DNA of 55,905 nt from Treponemataceae bacterium (GTDB lineage Bacteria > Spirochaetota > Spirochaetia > Treponematales > Treponemataceae), in contig JAKSTR010000008.1 of assembly GCA_024402495.1 (NCBI GenBank), positions 1-55,905 on the forward strand, read 5' to 3'. The stretch's first letter is position 1. Every line of letters starts with the position of its first letter. The translations under genes were made by a program, and so were the position numbers. The notes below the pieces were generated by a model. That model had not been told where the DNA came from. It saw nothing but the letters and a program-made list of their open reading frames with translations, and did not search any database. Of the stretch, positions 34,618-43,912 are shown one piece after another.

Positions 34618-35625
34618 ATGACTATAAAAGATATTGCGAAAGAGTGCGGCTGCGCCATTGGTACAGTTTCGCGTGTTTTGAACAACCACCCGGATGTAAG
34701 CGACAAAACCCGCGAAAAAGTAATGGCAGTTGTGCAGAAGCACGGCTTTGTTCTGAACGCCGCTGCCAAGCAGCTTAAAACTCAGGAACGCAAGAATATT
34801 GTAGTCATAGTAAAAGGTTCTTCCAGTCCGCTTTTAAATGGCCTGCTGGAAGGCCTGCAGAAAAAACTGGAACCTTTACCTTACACTGTTGATGTTGTTG
34901 TTCTTGACGAAAACGATGACGAAGCAGCAAACGCAGTGAGAATATATTACGAGCAGAAACCGGTAGGATTTGTTTTCCTTGGCGGAAGCCCGGATAAATA
35001 TGATGATGAGTTTGATAAGGTTAAGGTTCCGTGTGTACTGATTTCAAATGCGGCAGATTCTGTTGGCAGTAAGTATCTTTCCAGTGTCAGTACAGATAAT
35101 AACGATGCCGCACATTTTGCAGCCAAATATCTTATAGAGAACGGACATAGTAAAATTGGAGTAATTGGCGGCAGTATAGAAGACTCTGTAGTTTCAAAAA
35201 CCCGTTACGAAGGATTTTTGGAAGCTGTAAAAGAAGCTGGTCTTTTTTTTGATTTTGAAAAATCGTACCAGGTTTCTAAATATTCAATGGAAGGCGGTTT
35301 TGAAGCTGCTGCCCAGCTGCTTAAGAAAAACCCTGAAATTACTGCAATTTATGCAATGTCCGACGTTATGGCAATTGGTGCATGCCGCAAACTGGCAGAT
35401 GAAAAAATCAGCGTTCCAGATCAAATTTCGGTAATAGGATTTGACGGAATTGACCTTGGACGTTTCTTCTGTCCTCGTCTTACAACTATTCGCCAGTTGA
35501 TAGATGAATTAGTAGAGCAGGGGCTTTCTCTTCTTTTAGACAGTATAGAAAATAATGCACCTGCTGCCCACAAACGAGTTCCTTTTGAATTTATTGAAGG
35601 CGAAAGTGTAAAAAAAATAAATTAG
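34618..35625 (+). CDS. LacI-family transcriptional regulator
   Basis: 335 aa. N-terminal helix-turn-helix TIKDIAKECGCAIGTVSRVLNNHPDVS with the hinge helix AAKQL near residue 55, then a periplasmic-binding-protein-like sugar domain (DQISVIGFDGIDLG near the end). Lies inside the operon between permease and malQ. Expected to bind the triple operator at 31300-31335 and to leave it when a maltodextrin-derived sugar binds; this is inference from position and operator type. Confidence 0.93.
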   Translation: MTIKDIAKECGCAIGTVSRVLNNHPDVSDKTREKVMAVVQKHGFVLNAAAKQLKTQERKNIVVIVKGSSSPLLNGLLEGLQKKLEPLPYTVDVVVLDENDDEAANAVRIYYEQKPVGFVFLGGSPDKYDDEFDKVKVPCVLISNAADSVGSKYLSSVSTDNNDAAHFAAKYLIENGHSKIGVIGGSIEDSVVSKTRYEGFLEAVKEAGLFFDFEKSYQVSKYSMEGGFEAAAQLLKKNPEITAIYAMSDVMAIGACRKLADEKISVPDQISVIGFDGIDLGRFFCPRLTTIRQLIDELVEQGLSLLLDSIENNAPAAHKRVPFEFIEGESVKKIN

Positions 35626-35638
35626 TCAGAGATTTTTT

Positions 35639-37126
35639 ATGAATTTACTTAATAAACGTGCTAACGGTGTTTTAATGCATATATCTTCCTTGCCGGGAAA
35701 TACCGGCATTGGAACTTTAGGAAAAAATGCTTATTCATTTGTTGATTTCCTTAAAAAATCATCACAAACCTATTGGCAGATTTTGCCGATAGGACCAACG
35801 AGTTATGGAGATTCTCCTTATCAGAGTTTTTCAACTTTTGCAGGTAATCCATATTTTATAGACTTTGAATTGCTTGAAGAACAGGGTCTGTTAGCTAGAG
35901 AAGATTATGAAAATGTAATTTGGGGCGGCAGTGATGCCTGTGTCGATTATGGAACTTTATATATTCAGCGTCACATACTGTTTGAAAAAATACAAATTAA
36001 TTTTGAAAAAAATATTCCTGCTGAATTTTACGATTTCTGTGAAAATAATGCTTTCTGGCTTGATAACTATTCACTCTTTATGGCAATAAAAGATGCACAT
36101 AATGGAGATTCTTTTTTAAGCTGGGAAGAAGATATTGTCCGTCGTGACCCGGAAGCTGTTAAAAACTGGACAGAAAAATGTACGTCACGCATAAATTACT
36201 ACAAAATGCTTCAGTACCTTTTCTTTACACAGTGGAATAACTTAAAAAAATATGCAAATGATAGCGGCATTAAAATTATTGGAGATATTCCGATTTATGT
36301 ATCGGCTGACAGTGCTGATGTATGGTCTAATCCTGAGCAGTTTATGCTTGATGGAAATTATAAGCCTTTAGAGGTTGCCGGTTGTCCCCCGGATGGATTT
36401 TCTGCTGACGGGCAGCTTTGGGGAAACCCTGTATACAACTGGGAATTTATGAAAAATGACGGTTACGGCTGGTGGAAGAAGAGACTTGAAATGAGTCTTA
36501 GAATCTATGATGTTTTACGTATTGATCATTTCCGGGGCTTTGATTCTTATTACTGCATTCCTTATGGAGATAAAGATGCCAAAAATGGTGTCTGGCGTCA
36601 GGGACCGGGAGCTGCACTGTTTGAAGAAATAAAAAAAACATATGGTGAACTTTCAATTATTGCAGAAGATTTGGGGTTTTTAACAGACAGTGTTCGTCAA
36701 ATGCTGACAGCAGTAGGTTATCCTGGTATGAAAGTTCTTCAGTTTGCCTTTGATTCTAGAGAATCAAGTGAATATCTTCCATTCAGTTATACAAAAAATT
36801 CCGTAGTTTATACAGGAACTCATGATAATGATACAATTAAAGGCTGGATGAAATCGGCTTCTGTTCAGGATTTTGAATATGCTAAAAGGTATCTTCGTAC
36901 AAATGATGATGAGTTCCCGAAAGAAATGATGCTTGCTGCAATGGAAAGTGTTTCTAATACCTGTATTCTGTGCATGCAAGATTTAATTGGGCTAGACGGT
37001 TTTGCCCGAATGAACAGACCTTCATCGGTTGGAGAAAACTGGAAGTGGCGTGCTTCTGCTAATCAGATTACTGATGACATTTCTAATTTTTTGAAAACTT
37101 ATACGGAGATGTATCAGAGGAAATAA
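35639..37126 (+). CDS. malQ: 4-alpha-glucanotransferase (amylomaltase, GH77)
   Basis: 495 aa. Moves glucan segments between malto-oligosaccharides in the cytoplasm, releasing glucose. Opens with RANGVLMHISSLPGNTGIGTLG; QILPIGPTSYGDSPYQSFSTFAGNPYFI is the GH77 signature; catalytic nucleophile in VLRIDHFRGF, acid/base Glu in IIAEDLG and stabilising Asp in THDNDTI. Last gene of the uptake operon, 13 bp after the regulator. Confidence 0.95.
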   Translation: MNLLNKRANGVLMHISSLPGNTGIGTLGKNAYSFVDFLKKSSQTYWQILPIGPTSYGDSPYQSFSTFAGNPYFIDFELLEEQGLLAREDYENVIWGGSDACVDYGTLYIQRHILFEKIQINFEKNIPAEFYDFCENNAFWLDNYSLFMAIKDAHNGDSFLSWEEDIVRRDPEAVKNWTEKCTSRINYYKMLQYLFFTQWNNLKKYANDSGIKIIGDIPIYVSADSADVWSNPEQFMLDGNYKPLEVAGCPPDGFSADGQLWGNPVYNWEFMKNDGYGWWKKRLEMSLRIYDVLRIDHFRGFDSYYCIPYGDKDAKNGVWRQGPGAALFEEIKKTYGELSIIAEDLGFLTDSVRQMLTAVGYPGMKVLQFAFDSRESSEYLPFSYTKNSVVYTGTHDNDTIKGWMKSASVQDFEYAKRYLRTNDDEFPKEMMLAAMESVSNTCILCMQDLIGLDGFARMNRPSSVGENWKWRASANQITDDISNFLKTYTEMYQRK

Positions 37127-37158
37127 TAATATCGTCTAAAATCATATAGAATATTTGG

Positions 37159-37197
37159 AGGTTGTCTAAAATTGTATGTTAGGCAGCCTTTTTTTTT
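37159..37197 (+). terminator. Intrinsic terminator of the alpha-glucan operon
   Basis: AGGTTGTCTAA (37159-37169) pairs with TTAGGCAGCCT (37179-37189) over 11 bp with two G-U, then nine T. The rest of the gap to 37535 is very AT-rich with an 18-T tract near 37332-37349 and no gene. Confidence 0.8.
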
Positions 37198-37535
37198 ATT
37201 GATAGATTTATAGCATTAGATTGGAGAGGCTTTGCTTAAGATAGCTCGAATTTTTTTTATGTTTAATCATTTAAAAATAATCTGCATTTTACAATCCTAA
37301 AAAAAATCCTGAATTTGTTTCGGAGTGGCTTTGTTTTTTTTTTTTTTTTCTATAAGGTTAGAGCTGTTTAATCAGATAAATTTTTATCTATTTATGGGGT
37401 ATTCTACTTCACAAATCGATACCAAAATGATAATATGCTATGTTACAAATAGAGTATACACGCAAAATTTCGATAGTTTTGCGCTAAATACAAAACAACA
37501 CAAGTCACGAATATTTTTCGTAAGGATGGTTTGAA

Positions 37536-38477
37536 ATGGCAAACAAAATCACAATTATCGGAGCCGGTCAGGTTGGTTCTTCAATTGCTTACGCCCTTTG
37601 TCTTAAAGGCGTAGCTACAGAGATTGTTCTTATCGACATCGATGCTAAGCGCGCAATGGGTGAAGCAATGGATATTCGTCAGGGAACACCTTATATGAGC
37701 CCTGTTAATATTCACGAAGGTACTTATGAAGACGCTAAAGGTTCAAATATTGTTATCGTAACATCTGGCGCTGCACGCAAACCAGGTCAGACCCGTCTTG
37801 ATTTGGCGCAGACAAACGTAAATATTTTCAAGTCAATTATTCCACAGATTACACGTGTTGCACCTGATGCAATTTATGTTCTCGTTGCAAACCCTGTAGA
37901 TATTCTTACATACCAGCTTGCAAAAACTTCATCAATTCCTGTAAACCGCATCATCGGTACAGGTACTTTGCTTGATACCGCCCGTCTCCGCACAAAAATT
38001 GCAGACGAATACGGAATCGGTCAGGCTAACTTGCACGCTTACGTATTTGGTGAACACGGCGATTCTTCTTTCGTACCGTGGTCAATGGTTAACATCGCTT
38101 CTGTACCTGTTGACGACTACAACCACGCTGTTGGCAACAAGCACGAACCGCTGGACAAAGCTGCTGTTGAAGAATATGTACGCAAATCTGGTGCAATCAT
38201 TATCGATGCTAAACGCTGTACAAACTATGCAATCGGTGTTACAACAGCCCGCCTGTGTGAAATGATTAAAAACAACAACCCTTCAGTTACAATCGTTTCT
38301 ACAATGCTGAACGGCGAATACGGAATCAGCGACGTTTGTCTTTCAATTCCTACTGTTGTTGGTGGTAACGGTGTTGAAGGTCGTCTTGCTCCTCCATTGG
38401 CAGATTCTGAAGTTGAACAGCTTAGAAAGAGTGCAGAAACACTTAAAGGCATCATCAGCCAGCTTGATTTCAACTAA
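37536..38477 (+). CDS. mdh: Malate/lactate dehydrogenase family enzyme, malate-type specificity residue
   Basis: 313 aa. NAD site GAGQVGSSIAYA (9-20), Asp34 for the ribose of NAD. Catalytic His174 in FGEHGDSSF and Asp147/Arg150 in LLDTARLR. Overall it resembles L-lactate dehydrogenase, but the specificity loop reads AARKPGQTRLDL (79-90) with Arg81 where lactate dehydrogenases carry Gln and malate dehydrogenases Arg. The next gene is fumarase and then a fumarate-reductase cluster, so malate dehydrogenase fits both residue and context. The family does contain exceptions, so lactate use is not excluded. Start ATG 37536 behind GTAAGGATGG. Confidence 0.8.
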   Translation: MANKITIIGAGQVGSSIAYALCLKGVATEIVLIDIDAKRAMGEAMDIRQGTPYMSPVNIHEGTYEDAKGSNIVIVTSGAARKPGQTRLDLAQTNVNIFKSIIPQITRVAPDAIYVLVANPVDILTYQLAKTSSIPVNRIIGTGTLLDTARLRTKIADEYGIGQANLHAYVFGEHGDSSFVPWSMVNIASVPVDDYNHAVGNKHEPLDKAAVEEYVRKSGAIIIDAKRCTNYAIGVTTARLCEMIKNNNPSVTIVSTMLNGEYGISDVCLSIPTVVGGNGVEGRLAPPLADSEVEQLRKSAETLKGIISQLDFN

Positions 38478-38567
38478 AAAAACTTTTCAGGGAAACGTGC
38501 AGAAATCGCTGTTATTATAGAAGATTTTTGCCGTTTCCTTAAAAACAATACAAAAACTGGAGAAACC

Positions 38568-39986
38568 ATGGATTACAGAATTGAGCACGATTCTATGGGC
38601 GAAATGCAGGTTCCTGCTGATAAATATTGGGCAGCCCAGACAGAACGCAGCCACGAAAACTTTAAAATCGGTGTTGGAATTGAAACAATGCCGAGAGAAA
38701 TTACCCACGCCTTCGGCATTTTGAAAAAAGCTGCCGCAATGGCAAACAACGCATTAAAACCTGAAAAAATGACAGCTGAAAAACTTGCAGCAATCAGCGC
38801 TGCCTGTGATGAAGTTATTTCAGGCGATTTGAACGAACATTTTCCTCTGGTTGTTTGGCAGACAGGTAGCGGTACACAGTCTAACATGAATGCAAACGAA
38901 GTTATTGCAAACCGCGGTAACGAAATTGCTTCCGGTATGGCAAAAGGTGATTCGCTGAAAGTCGGCGCACAGGTAAAAAAACTTTTGCACCCGAACGACG
39001 ACATCAATATGAGCCAGTCTTCAAACGATACTTTCCCTACAGCTATGCATATTGCAGCTGTTTTAATCATTGAAGATAAAGTTATTCCTGCTATTGACCT
39101 TCTGGTTGCTACATTAAAGCGCCTTGAAGCTGAAAATGAAGGCATCGTAAAAAGCGGTCGTACTCACTTGCAGGATGCAACACCTATTAAATTCAGTCAG
39201 GAAATTTCAGGCTGGCGCAGTTCTCTGGAAAAAGACAAAATGCTTTTGCAGGCTGCATTGCCGGCTTTGTACGAACTTGCACTTGGCGGTACAGCTGTTG
39301 GTACAGGTTTGAATACGCCAAAAGGTTTCGATGTAAAAGTTGCAGAATCTGTTGCAAAACTTACCGGCAAACCTTTCGTTACTGCTTCAAACAAATTCCA
39401 TGCACTTACCAGCAAAGACGAACTTGTTTTTGCTCACGGCGCATTAAAGGCTCTTGCCTGCGACATGATGAAAATTGCCAACGACGTTCGCTGGCTTTCT
39501 TCTGGTCCTCGCGATGGTCTTGGAGAAATCCATATTCCGGAAAACGAACCTGGTTCAAGCATTATGCCGGGTAAAGTTAACCCGACCCAGTGCGAACAGG
39601 TAACAATGGTTGCCGTACAGGTAATGGGTAACGACGTTGCTGTAGGTATGGCTGCAAGTCAGGGCAACTTTGAACTTAACGTGTTCATGCCTGTTTGTAT
39701 CTACAACTTCCTGCAGAGTGCACGTCTTATTGCAGAATCAATTGTTTCTTTCAACGACAATTGTGCTGTTGGCATTACAGCTAACAAAGAAAAAATGCAC
39801 CACAACCTGCACAATTCTTTGATGCTTGTTACAGCCCTTAACCCTTACATCGGTTACGAAAACGCAGCAAAAACTGCAAAAAAAGCTTACAAAGAAAACA
39901 TTTCGCTTAAAGAAGCCTGTGTTGCACTTGGTTTCTTAACAGCTGAAAAGTTTGACGAAGTTTTCCACCCGGAACAGATGGTGTAA
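38568..39986 (+). CDS. fumC: Fumarate hydratase, class II
   Basis: 472 aa, iron-free homotetramer type. Interconverts malate and fumarate. Marks: [27 protein letters not shown] with the catalytic region, [14 protein letters not shown], and the superfamily signature [16 protein letters not shown] with the catalytic Ser on the mobile loop. ATG 38568 follows CTGGAGAAACC. Same direction as mdh and 91 bp after it; sits between mdh and the fumarate-reductase set. Confidence 0.96.
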   Translation: MDYRIEHDSMGEMQVPADKYWAAQTERSHENFKIGVGIETMPREITHAFGILKKAAAMANNALKPEKMTAEKLAAISAACDEVISGDLNEHFPLVVWQTGSGTQSNMNANEVIANRGNEIASGMAKGDSLKVGAQVKKLLHPNDDINMSQSSNDTFPTAMHIAAVLIIEDKVIPAIDLLVATLKRLEAENEGIVKSGRTHLQDATPIKFSQEISGWRSSLEKDKMLLQAALPALYELALGGTAVGTGLNTPKGFDVKVAESVAKLTGKPFVTASNKFHALTSKDELVFAHGALKALACDMMKIANDVRWLSSGPRDGLGEIHIPENEPGSSIMPGKVNPTQCEQVTMVAVQVMGNDVAVGMAASQGNFELNVFMPVCIYNFLQSARLIAESIVSFNDNCAVGITANKEKMHHNLHNSLMLVTALNPYIGYENAAKTAKKAYKENISLKEACVALGFLTAEKFDEVFHPEQMV

Positions 39987-40117
39987 ATTGAAGCGGGCAG
40001 GGTGACTTGTCCGCCGTCAGCTGGTTTATAAATGCTTGAATTTTGTCATTAATATAGAAAAAACTTTATGGTTCTAGTAAATAAATGGTAAAAGTTAAGC
40101 TTATAATAAAGTAAATG

Positions 40118-40231
40118 GTGTGCTGCAATGTATGTTCGTATTTTGCAGCACTTAAAATCAGACGAGGGCGGTATAAAGCGAAGTTTTTGCAAAACCGTTC
40201 TCTGGTGCGTTTTCTGTGGCGTTTTACGCCA
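40118..40231 (+). promoter_or_regulatory. Structured 5' leader of the hdr operon
   Basis: A TATAAT at 40100-40105 (no convincing -35) is followed by GTGCTGCAA (40118-40126)/TTGCAGCAC (40141-40149) and, 19 bp before the first ATG, TGGCGT-TTT-ACGCCA (40217-40231) running into TAAAAAAGG. The remainder of 39987-40249 has no gene. Confidence 0.45.
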
Positions 40232-40249
40232 TAAAAAAGGAACATATCA

Positions 40250-41044
40250 ATGAATTACAGTTATTTCCCCGGCTGTACTTTAAAAAACAAGGCAAAAGAC
40301 CTTGACATGTACGCACGTTCTGCAGCTGCTGCGCTTGGTTTTGAATTAAACGAAATTGAAGAATGGCAGTGCTGTGGCGGTGTGTACCCAATGGGAACAA
40401 ACGAGATTGCTTCAAAGCTTCCTTCTGTAAGAGCTTTGGCTGCTGCCCGTGATGCCGGAACCCCATTGGTAACTCTTTGTTCTGCCTGTTACAACGTTAT
40501 TAAACAGGTTAATAACGATATGCAGAACGACGAGATCATGATTCTGAAGGCAAATAAATATCTTGCTCAAGATGGTATTGAATATCACGGTGAAACAAAA
40601 GTTCTTCATTTCCTGGAAGTACTTCGTGATGAAATTGGCTGGGACAAAGTAAAAGCAGCCGTTAAAAACCCGTTGACCGGTAAAAAAATCGGTGCATACT
40701 ACGGTTGTCTGCTTCTTCGCCCGGGCAAAGTTATGGAATTTGATGATCCGGAAAATCCTCAGATTCTTGAAGATTTTATTAAAGCCCTTGGTGCAACACC
40801 TGTTATTTATGGTCAGCGCAACGAATGCTGTGGTGCATATGCTGCATTTGAAGATGAATCTATTCCTGTAAAACGGGCTTCTTCAATTCTGGCAAACGCA
40901 CAGGATATGGGCGCAGACTTTTTGGTAACAAGCTGCCCGTTGTGCCGCTATAACTTGATTAAAAATAAAGGCAATTCACCTTTAGATGTTGTTTATTTTA
41001 CAGAACTTCTTGCAGAAGCTTTAGGCGTAAAGGAGGGAAAGTAA
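40250..41044 (+). CDS. hdrB: HdrB-like subunit with two CCG domains
   Basis: 264 aa. In methanogens HdrB holds the two noncubane [4Fe-4S] clusters that reduce the CoM-CoB heterodisulfide. Both CCG motifs are complete: Cys9, Cys42-Cys43, Cys78 and Cys81 (LCSACYN) in the first; YYGCLLL, NECCGAY and SCPLCRYN in the second. So the disulfide-type site appears intact. The organism should have no coenzyme M/B, so its natural substrate is open. First gene of a nine-gene same-direction run to 49201. Confidence 0.9.
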   Translation: MNYSYFPGCTLKNKAKDLDMYARSAAAALGFELNEIEEWQCCGGVYPMGTNEIASKLPSVRALAAARDAGTPLVTLCSACYNVIKQVNNDMQNDEIMILKANKYLAQDGIEYHGETKVLHFLEVLRDEIGWDKVKAAVKNPLTGKKIGAYYGCLLLRPGKVMEFDDPENPQILEDFIKALGATPVIYGQRNECCGAYAAFEDESIPVKRASSILANAQDMGADFLVTSCPLCRYNLIKNKGNSPLDVVYFTELLAEALGVKEGK

Positions 41045-41045
41045 A

Positions 41046-41441
41046 ATGTTAGATAGCGAAATTCAGCAATATAAAGAACTGATTCTTGAAACCAGCGGTG
41101 TAAATCCTAAAAAATGCATGGTTTGCGGTAAATGTTCAGGCACTTGCCCTAACTATGATGCAATGGAATACCATCCACATCAGTTTGTTCAGATGGTAGA
41201 AAACGGTGAAATTGAACCTTTGCTTAACAGCAAATCAATTTATACTTGTTTGTCTTGCTTTGCATGTCTGGAACGCTGTCCTCGTCAGGTTGAACCGGCA
41301 AAACTGATTGATGCCGTTCGTACTGTTGTTGAACGTGAACGTGGTCCTCTTCATCTGGATCCTTCACAGGTTCCAGCCAAGCTTGATGATGACACACCGC
41401 AGCAGCTTTTAATGAGTGCTTTCAGAAAGTACCGCAAATAG
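41046..41441 (+). CDS. hdrC: HdrC-like ferredoxin subunit
   Basis: 131 aa with two [4Fe-4S] sites: CMVCGKCSGTCP and CLSCFACLERCP. Carries electrons between HdrA and HdrB. Begins 1 nt after the hdrB stop, behind GGAGGG. Confidence 0.9.
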   Translation: MLDSEIQQYKELILETSGVNPKKCMVCGKCSGTCPNYDAMEYHPHQFVQMVENGEIEPLLNSKSIYTCLSCFACLERCPRQVEPAKLIDAVRTVVERERGPLHLDPSQVPAKLDDDTPQQLLMSAFRKYRK

Positions 41442-41450
41442 GAGTGACAG

Positions 41451-43463
41451 ATGGAAAGAATTGGTGTTTTTGTATGTCACTGTGGTACTAACATTGCAGG
41501 GACAGTAGACGTTGCTAAAGTTGCCGAAGAACTTGGCAAAGTTGACGGTGTTGTTTATTCAACACACTATACATATATGTGTTCTTCTGCCGGTCAGAAA
41601 ATGATTGAAGACCGCATTAAAGAAGACAAACTGACAGGCGTTGTTTTGTGTTCATGTTCTCCGCGTATGCACGAAAAGACATTCCGTTCTTGTGCAGAAC
41701 GTGCCGGCTTGAACCCTTACAAGGTTGAAGTTGCAAATATCCGCGAACAGACTTCTTGGGTTGGCAAGGATATTGCAGAGAATACAGAAAAAGCAATTGC
41801 TCTTGGTAAAGCAGCGGTTGCAAAATCTATTCTTGATACAAAACTTGTAGAAGGTGAAACACCTGTTACAAAACGCGCATTGGTAATTGGCGGCGGTATT
41901 GCCGGTATTACGGCAGCCCTTGATATTGCTGATGCAGGTTTCCCGGTTGACATCGTAGAAAAGAAAGTTTCTGTCGGTGGTAAAATGGCTATGCTTGATA
42001 AAACATTCCCGACTTTGGACTGTGCATCTTGTATCGTTACACCAAAAATGACAGAAGTTAGCCAGAACGCTAACATCCGCATCCTTTCTTACAGCGAAGT
42101 TTGCGGCGTTAAAGGCTATATTGGTAACTTTACGGTTGATATTAAGCGTCATCCTCGTTTTGTTGACGAAACAAAATGTACAGGTTGTGGTGCTTGTATC
42201 GAAGCTTGTCCTAACAAGAAAGTTCCAAACGATTTCAACTTGAATCTTGATACTAAAAAAGCAATTTACATTCCTTTTGCACAGGCTGTTCCAAAAGTTG
42301 CTACAATTGATGCAAATTACTGTTTGCACCAGAAAGCAGCAAAGAACGGCAAAGACAACGTTTGTGGTTTTTGTCAGAAAGCTTGTGGCGTAGGTGCAAT
42401 TAACTTTAACCAGCAGGAAGAAACAATTACCGAAAAATACGGTGCAATTATTGTTGCTACTGGTTACAATCCGATTGAACTTACAAAATTCGATGAATAT
42501 GCTTACAGCCAGAGCCCGGACGTTGTTTCTTCACTTGAATTTGAACGTTTGTGCAACGCTTCTGGTCCTACAAACGGTCACCTTAAACGCCCTTCTGACG
42601 GAAAGGAACCAAAAAACATTGTATTTGTACAGTGCGTAGGTTCACGCTGTTCGGCAGATTCTTCAAAAGGTCACGAATATTGTTCAAAAGTTTGCTGTAT
42701 GTATACGGCAAAACACGCAATCCTTACCCGCGACCACTACCCGGATACAAACTGTACCGTTTTCTACATTGACGTTCGTACGCCTGGCAAGCAGTTTGAT
42801 GAATTCTACCGCCGTGCAGTTGAACAGTATGGCGTTCACTACATCAAGGGTCAGGTTGGTAAAGTAACACCATTAAGCGATGGTACTTTGGATGTTCAGG
42901 GTTCAGATTTGATTTTGAACAAACAGGTACATATTAAAGCTGATATGGTTGTTCTTGCAGCCTCTATCGAAGCTGACAAATCTGCACGCCCGCTGGCAAC
43001 AATGCTTACAACTTCAATGGATAACAATGACTTCTTCCTTGAAGCTCACGCAAAACTTCGCCCGGTTGAATCTCCAACTGCAGGTATTTTCCTTGCCGGC
43101 TGCTGCCAGGGTCCAAAAGATATTCCGGAAACTGTAGCCCAGTCTTCTGGTGCAGCTGCAAAAGCAATTTGTCTTTTGGTTAAAGATAAACTTAAAAACA
43201 ACCCTTGTACTGCTACACCAAACGAAAACGCATGTAACGGTTGTGGTCAGTGTGCTAATGTATGTCCTTATGGCGCAATTAGTTACGTTGATAAAGACTT
43301 CCGCGGTCCAAACCGCACGACAATTACAAGACACGTTTCACAGGTTAACAGCGCAATGTGTCAGGGTTGTGGTGCCTGTACCGTTGCCTGTCCAAGCGGC
43401 GCAATGGATTTGCAGGGCTTTAGTAACAAACAGATTCTGGCGGAGGTAGATGCAGTACTATGA
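41451..43463 (+). CDS. hdrA: HdrA-like flavin and iron-sulfur subunit (bifurcation centre)
   Basis: 670 aa. HdrA bears FAD, the site of electron bifurcation in characterised complexes, and several [4Fe-4S] clusters. N-terminal RIGVFVCHCGTNI and CSCSPRMHEKTF; FAD motif VIGGGIAGITAALDIADAG (about 143-161) followed by DCASCIVTPKM; inserted ferredoxin CTGCGACIEACP (about 243-254) with VCGFCQKACG; C-terminal pair CNGCGQCANVCP and CQGCGACTVACP for electron exit to ferredoxin. Overlaps the next gene by 4 bp (ATGA). Confidence 0.92.
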   Translation: MERIGVFVCHCGTNIAGTVDVAKVAEELGKVDGVVYSTHYTYMCSSAGQKMIEDRIKEDKLTGVVLCSCSPRMHEKTFRSCAERAGLNPYKVEVANIREQTSWVGKDIAENTEKAIALGKAAVAKSILDTKLVEGETPVTKRALVIGGGIAGITAALDIADAGFPVDIVEKKVSVGGKMAMLDKTFPTLDCASCIVTPKMTEVSQNANIRILSYSEVCGVKGYIGNFTVDIKRHPRFVDETKCTGCGACIEACPNKKVPNDFNLNLDTKKAIYIPFAQAVPKVATIDANYCLHQKAAKNGKDNVCGFCQKACGVGAINFNQQEETITEKYGAIIVATGYNPIELTKFDEYAYSQSPDVVSSLEFERLCNASGPTNGHLKRPSDGKEPKNIVFVQCVGSRCSADSSKGHEYCSKVCCMYTAKHAILTRDHYPDTNCTVFYIDVRTPGKQFDEFYRRAVEQYGVHYIKGQVGKVTPLSDGTLDVQGSDLILNKQVHIKADMVVLAASIEADKSARPLATMLTTSMDNNDFFLEAHAKLRPVESPTAGIFLAGCCQGPKDIPETVAQSSGAAAKAICLLVKDKLKNNPCTATPNENACNGCGQCANVCPYGAISYVDKDFRGPNRTTITRHVSQVNSAMCQGCGACTVACPSGAMDLQGFSNKQILAEVDAVL

Positions 43464-43912
43464 GCGATGTAACAGAAAAGAAAGAATGGACACCAAAAAT
43501 TGTAGCATTCTGCTGTAACTGGTGTTCTTACGCAGGTGCTGACCTTGCCGGTAACAACCGTTTGGATTACCCTGCCAACGTAAAAATCATTCGTATTCCA
43601 TGCTCTTGCCGCTTGAACCCTATGTTCATTTTGCGCGCATTTCAGCGTGGTGCTGATGGTGTTATTTTGTGCGGCTGCCACCCTGGCGACTGCCACTATT
43701 CAACAGGTAACTATTTTGCACGTCGTCGTATGACACTGCTTTTTTCTATGCTTGATTACTTGGGTATTGAAAAAGGCCGCACACGCGTAGAATGGTGTTC
43801 TGCTGCCGAAGGCGTTCGTTTTGCAGGCATTATGAACGACTTTGTTGCACAGATTACAGAACTTGGTGAAAACAAAAAGTTGGAGGACGTAAGATGCAAG
43901 ACAACAAATTAA
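43460..43912 (+). CDS. flxD: MvhD/FlxD-like [2Fe-2S] adaptor subunit
   Basis: 150 aa. Links an electron-input module to HdrA. Family motifs AFCCNWCSYAGADLAG, IPCSCRLNP, LCGCHPGDCHY. No hydrogenase subunits (MvhA/MvhG) are nearby; the downstream NAD-binding flavoprotein marks the Flx type of input. Extends over the start of the next gene by 19 bp. Confidence 0.9.
   Translation: MSDVTEKKEWTPKIVAFCCNWCSYAGADLAGNNRLDYPANVKIIRIPCSCRLNPMFILRAFQRGADGVILCGCHPGDCHYSTGNYFARRRMTLLFSMLDYLGIEKGRTRVEWCSAAEGVRFAGIMNDFVAQITELGENKKLEDVRCKTTN

Noticed and set aside
37325-37534. 69-codon frame before the malate dehydrogenase gene
   Set aside because: It is read from an AT-rich promoter region including an 18-T tract and has no gene-like features.
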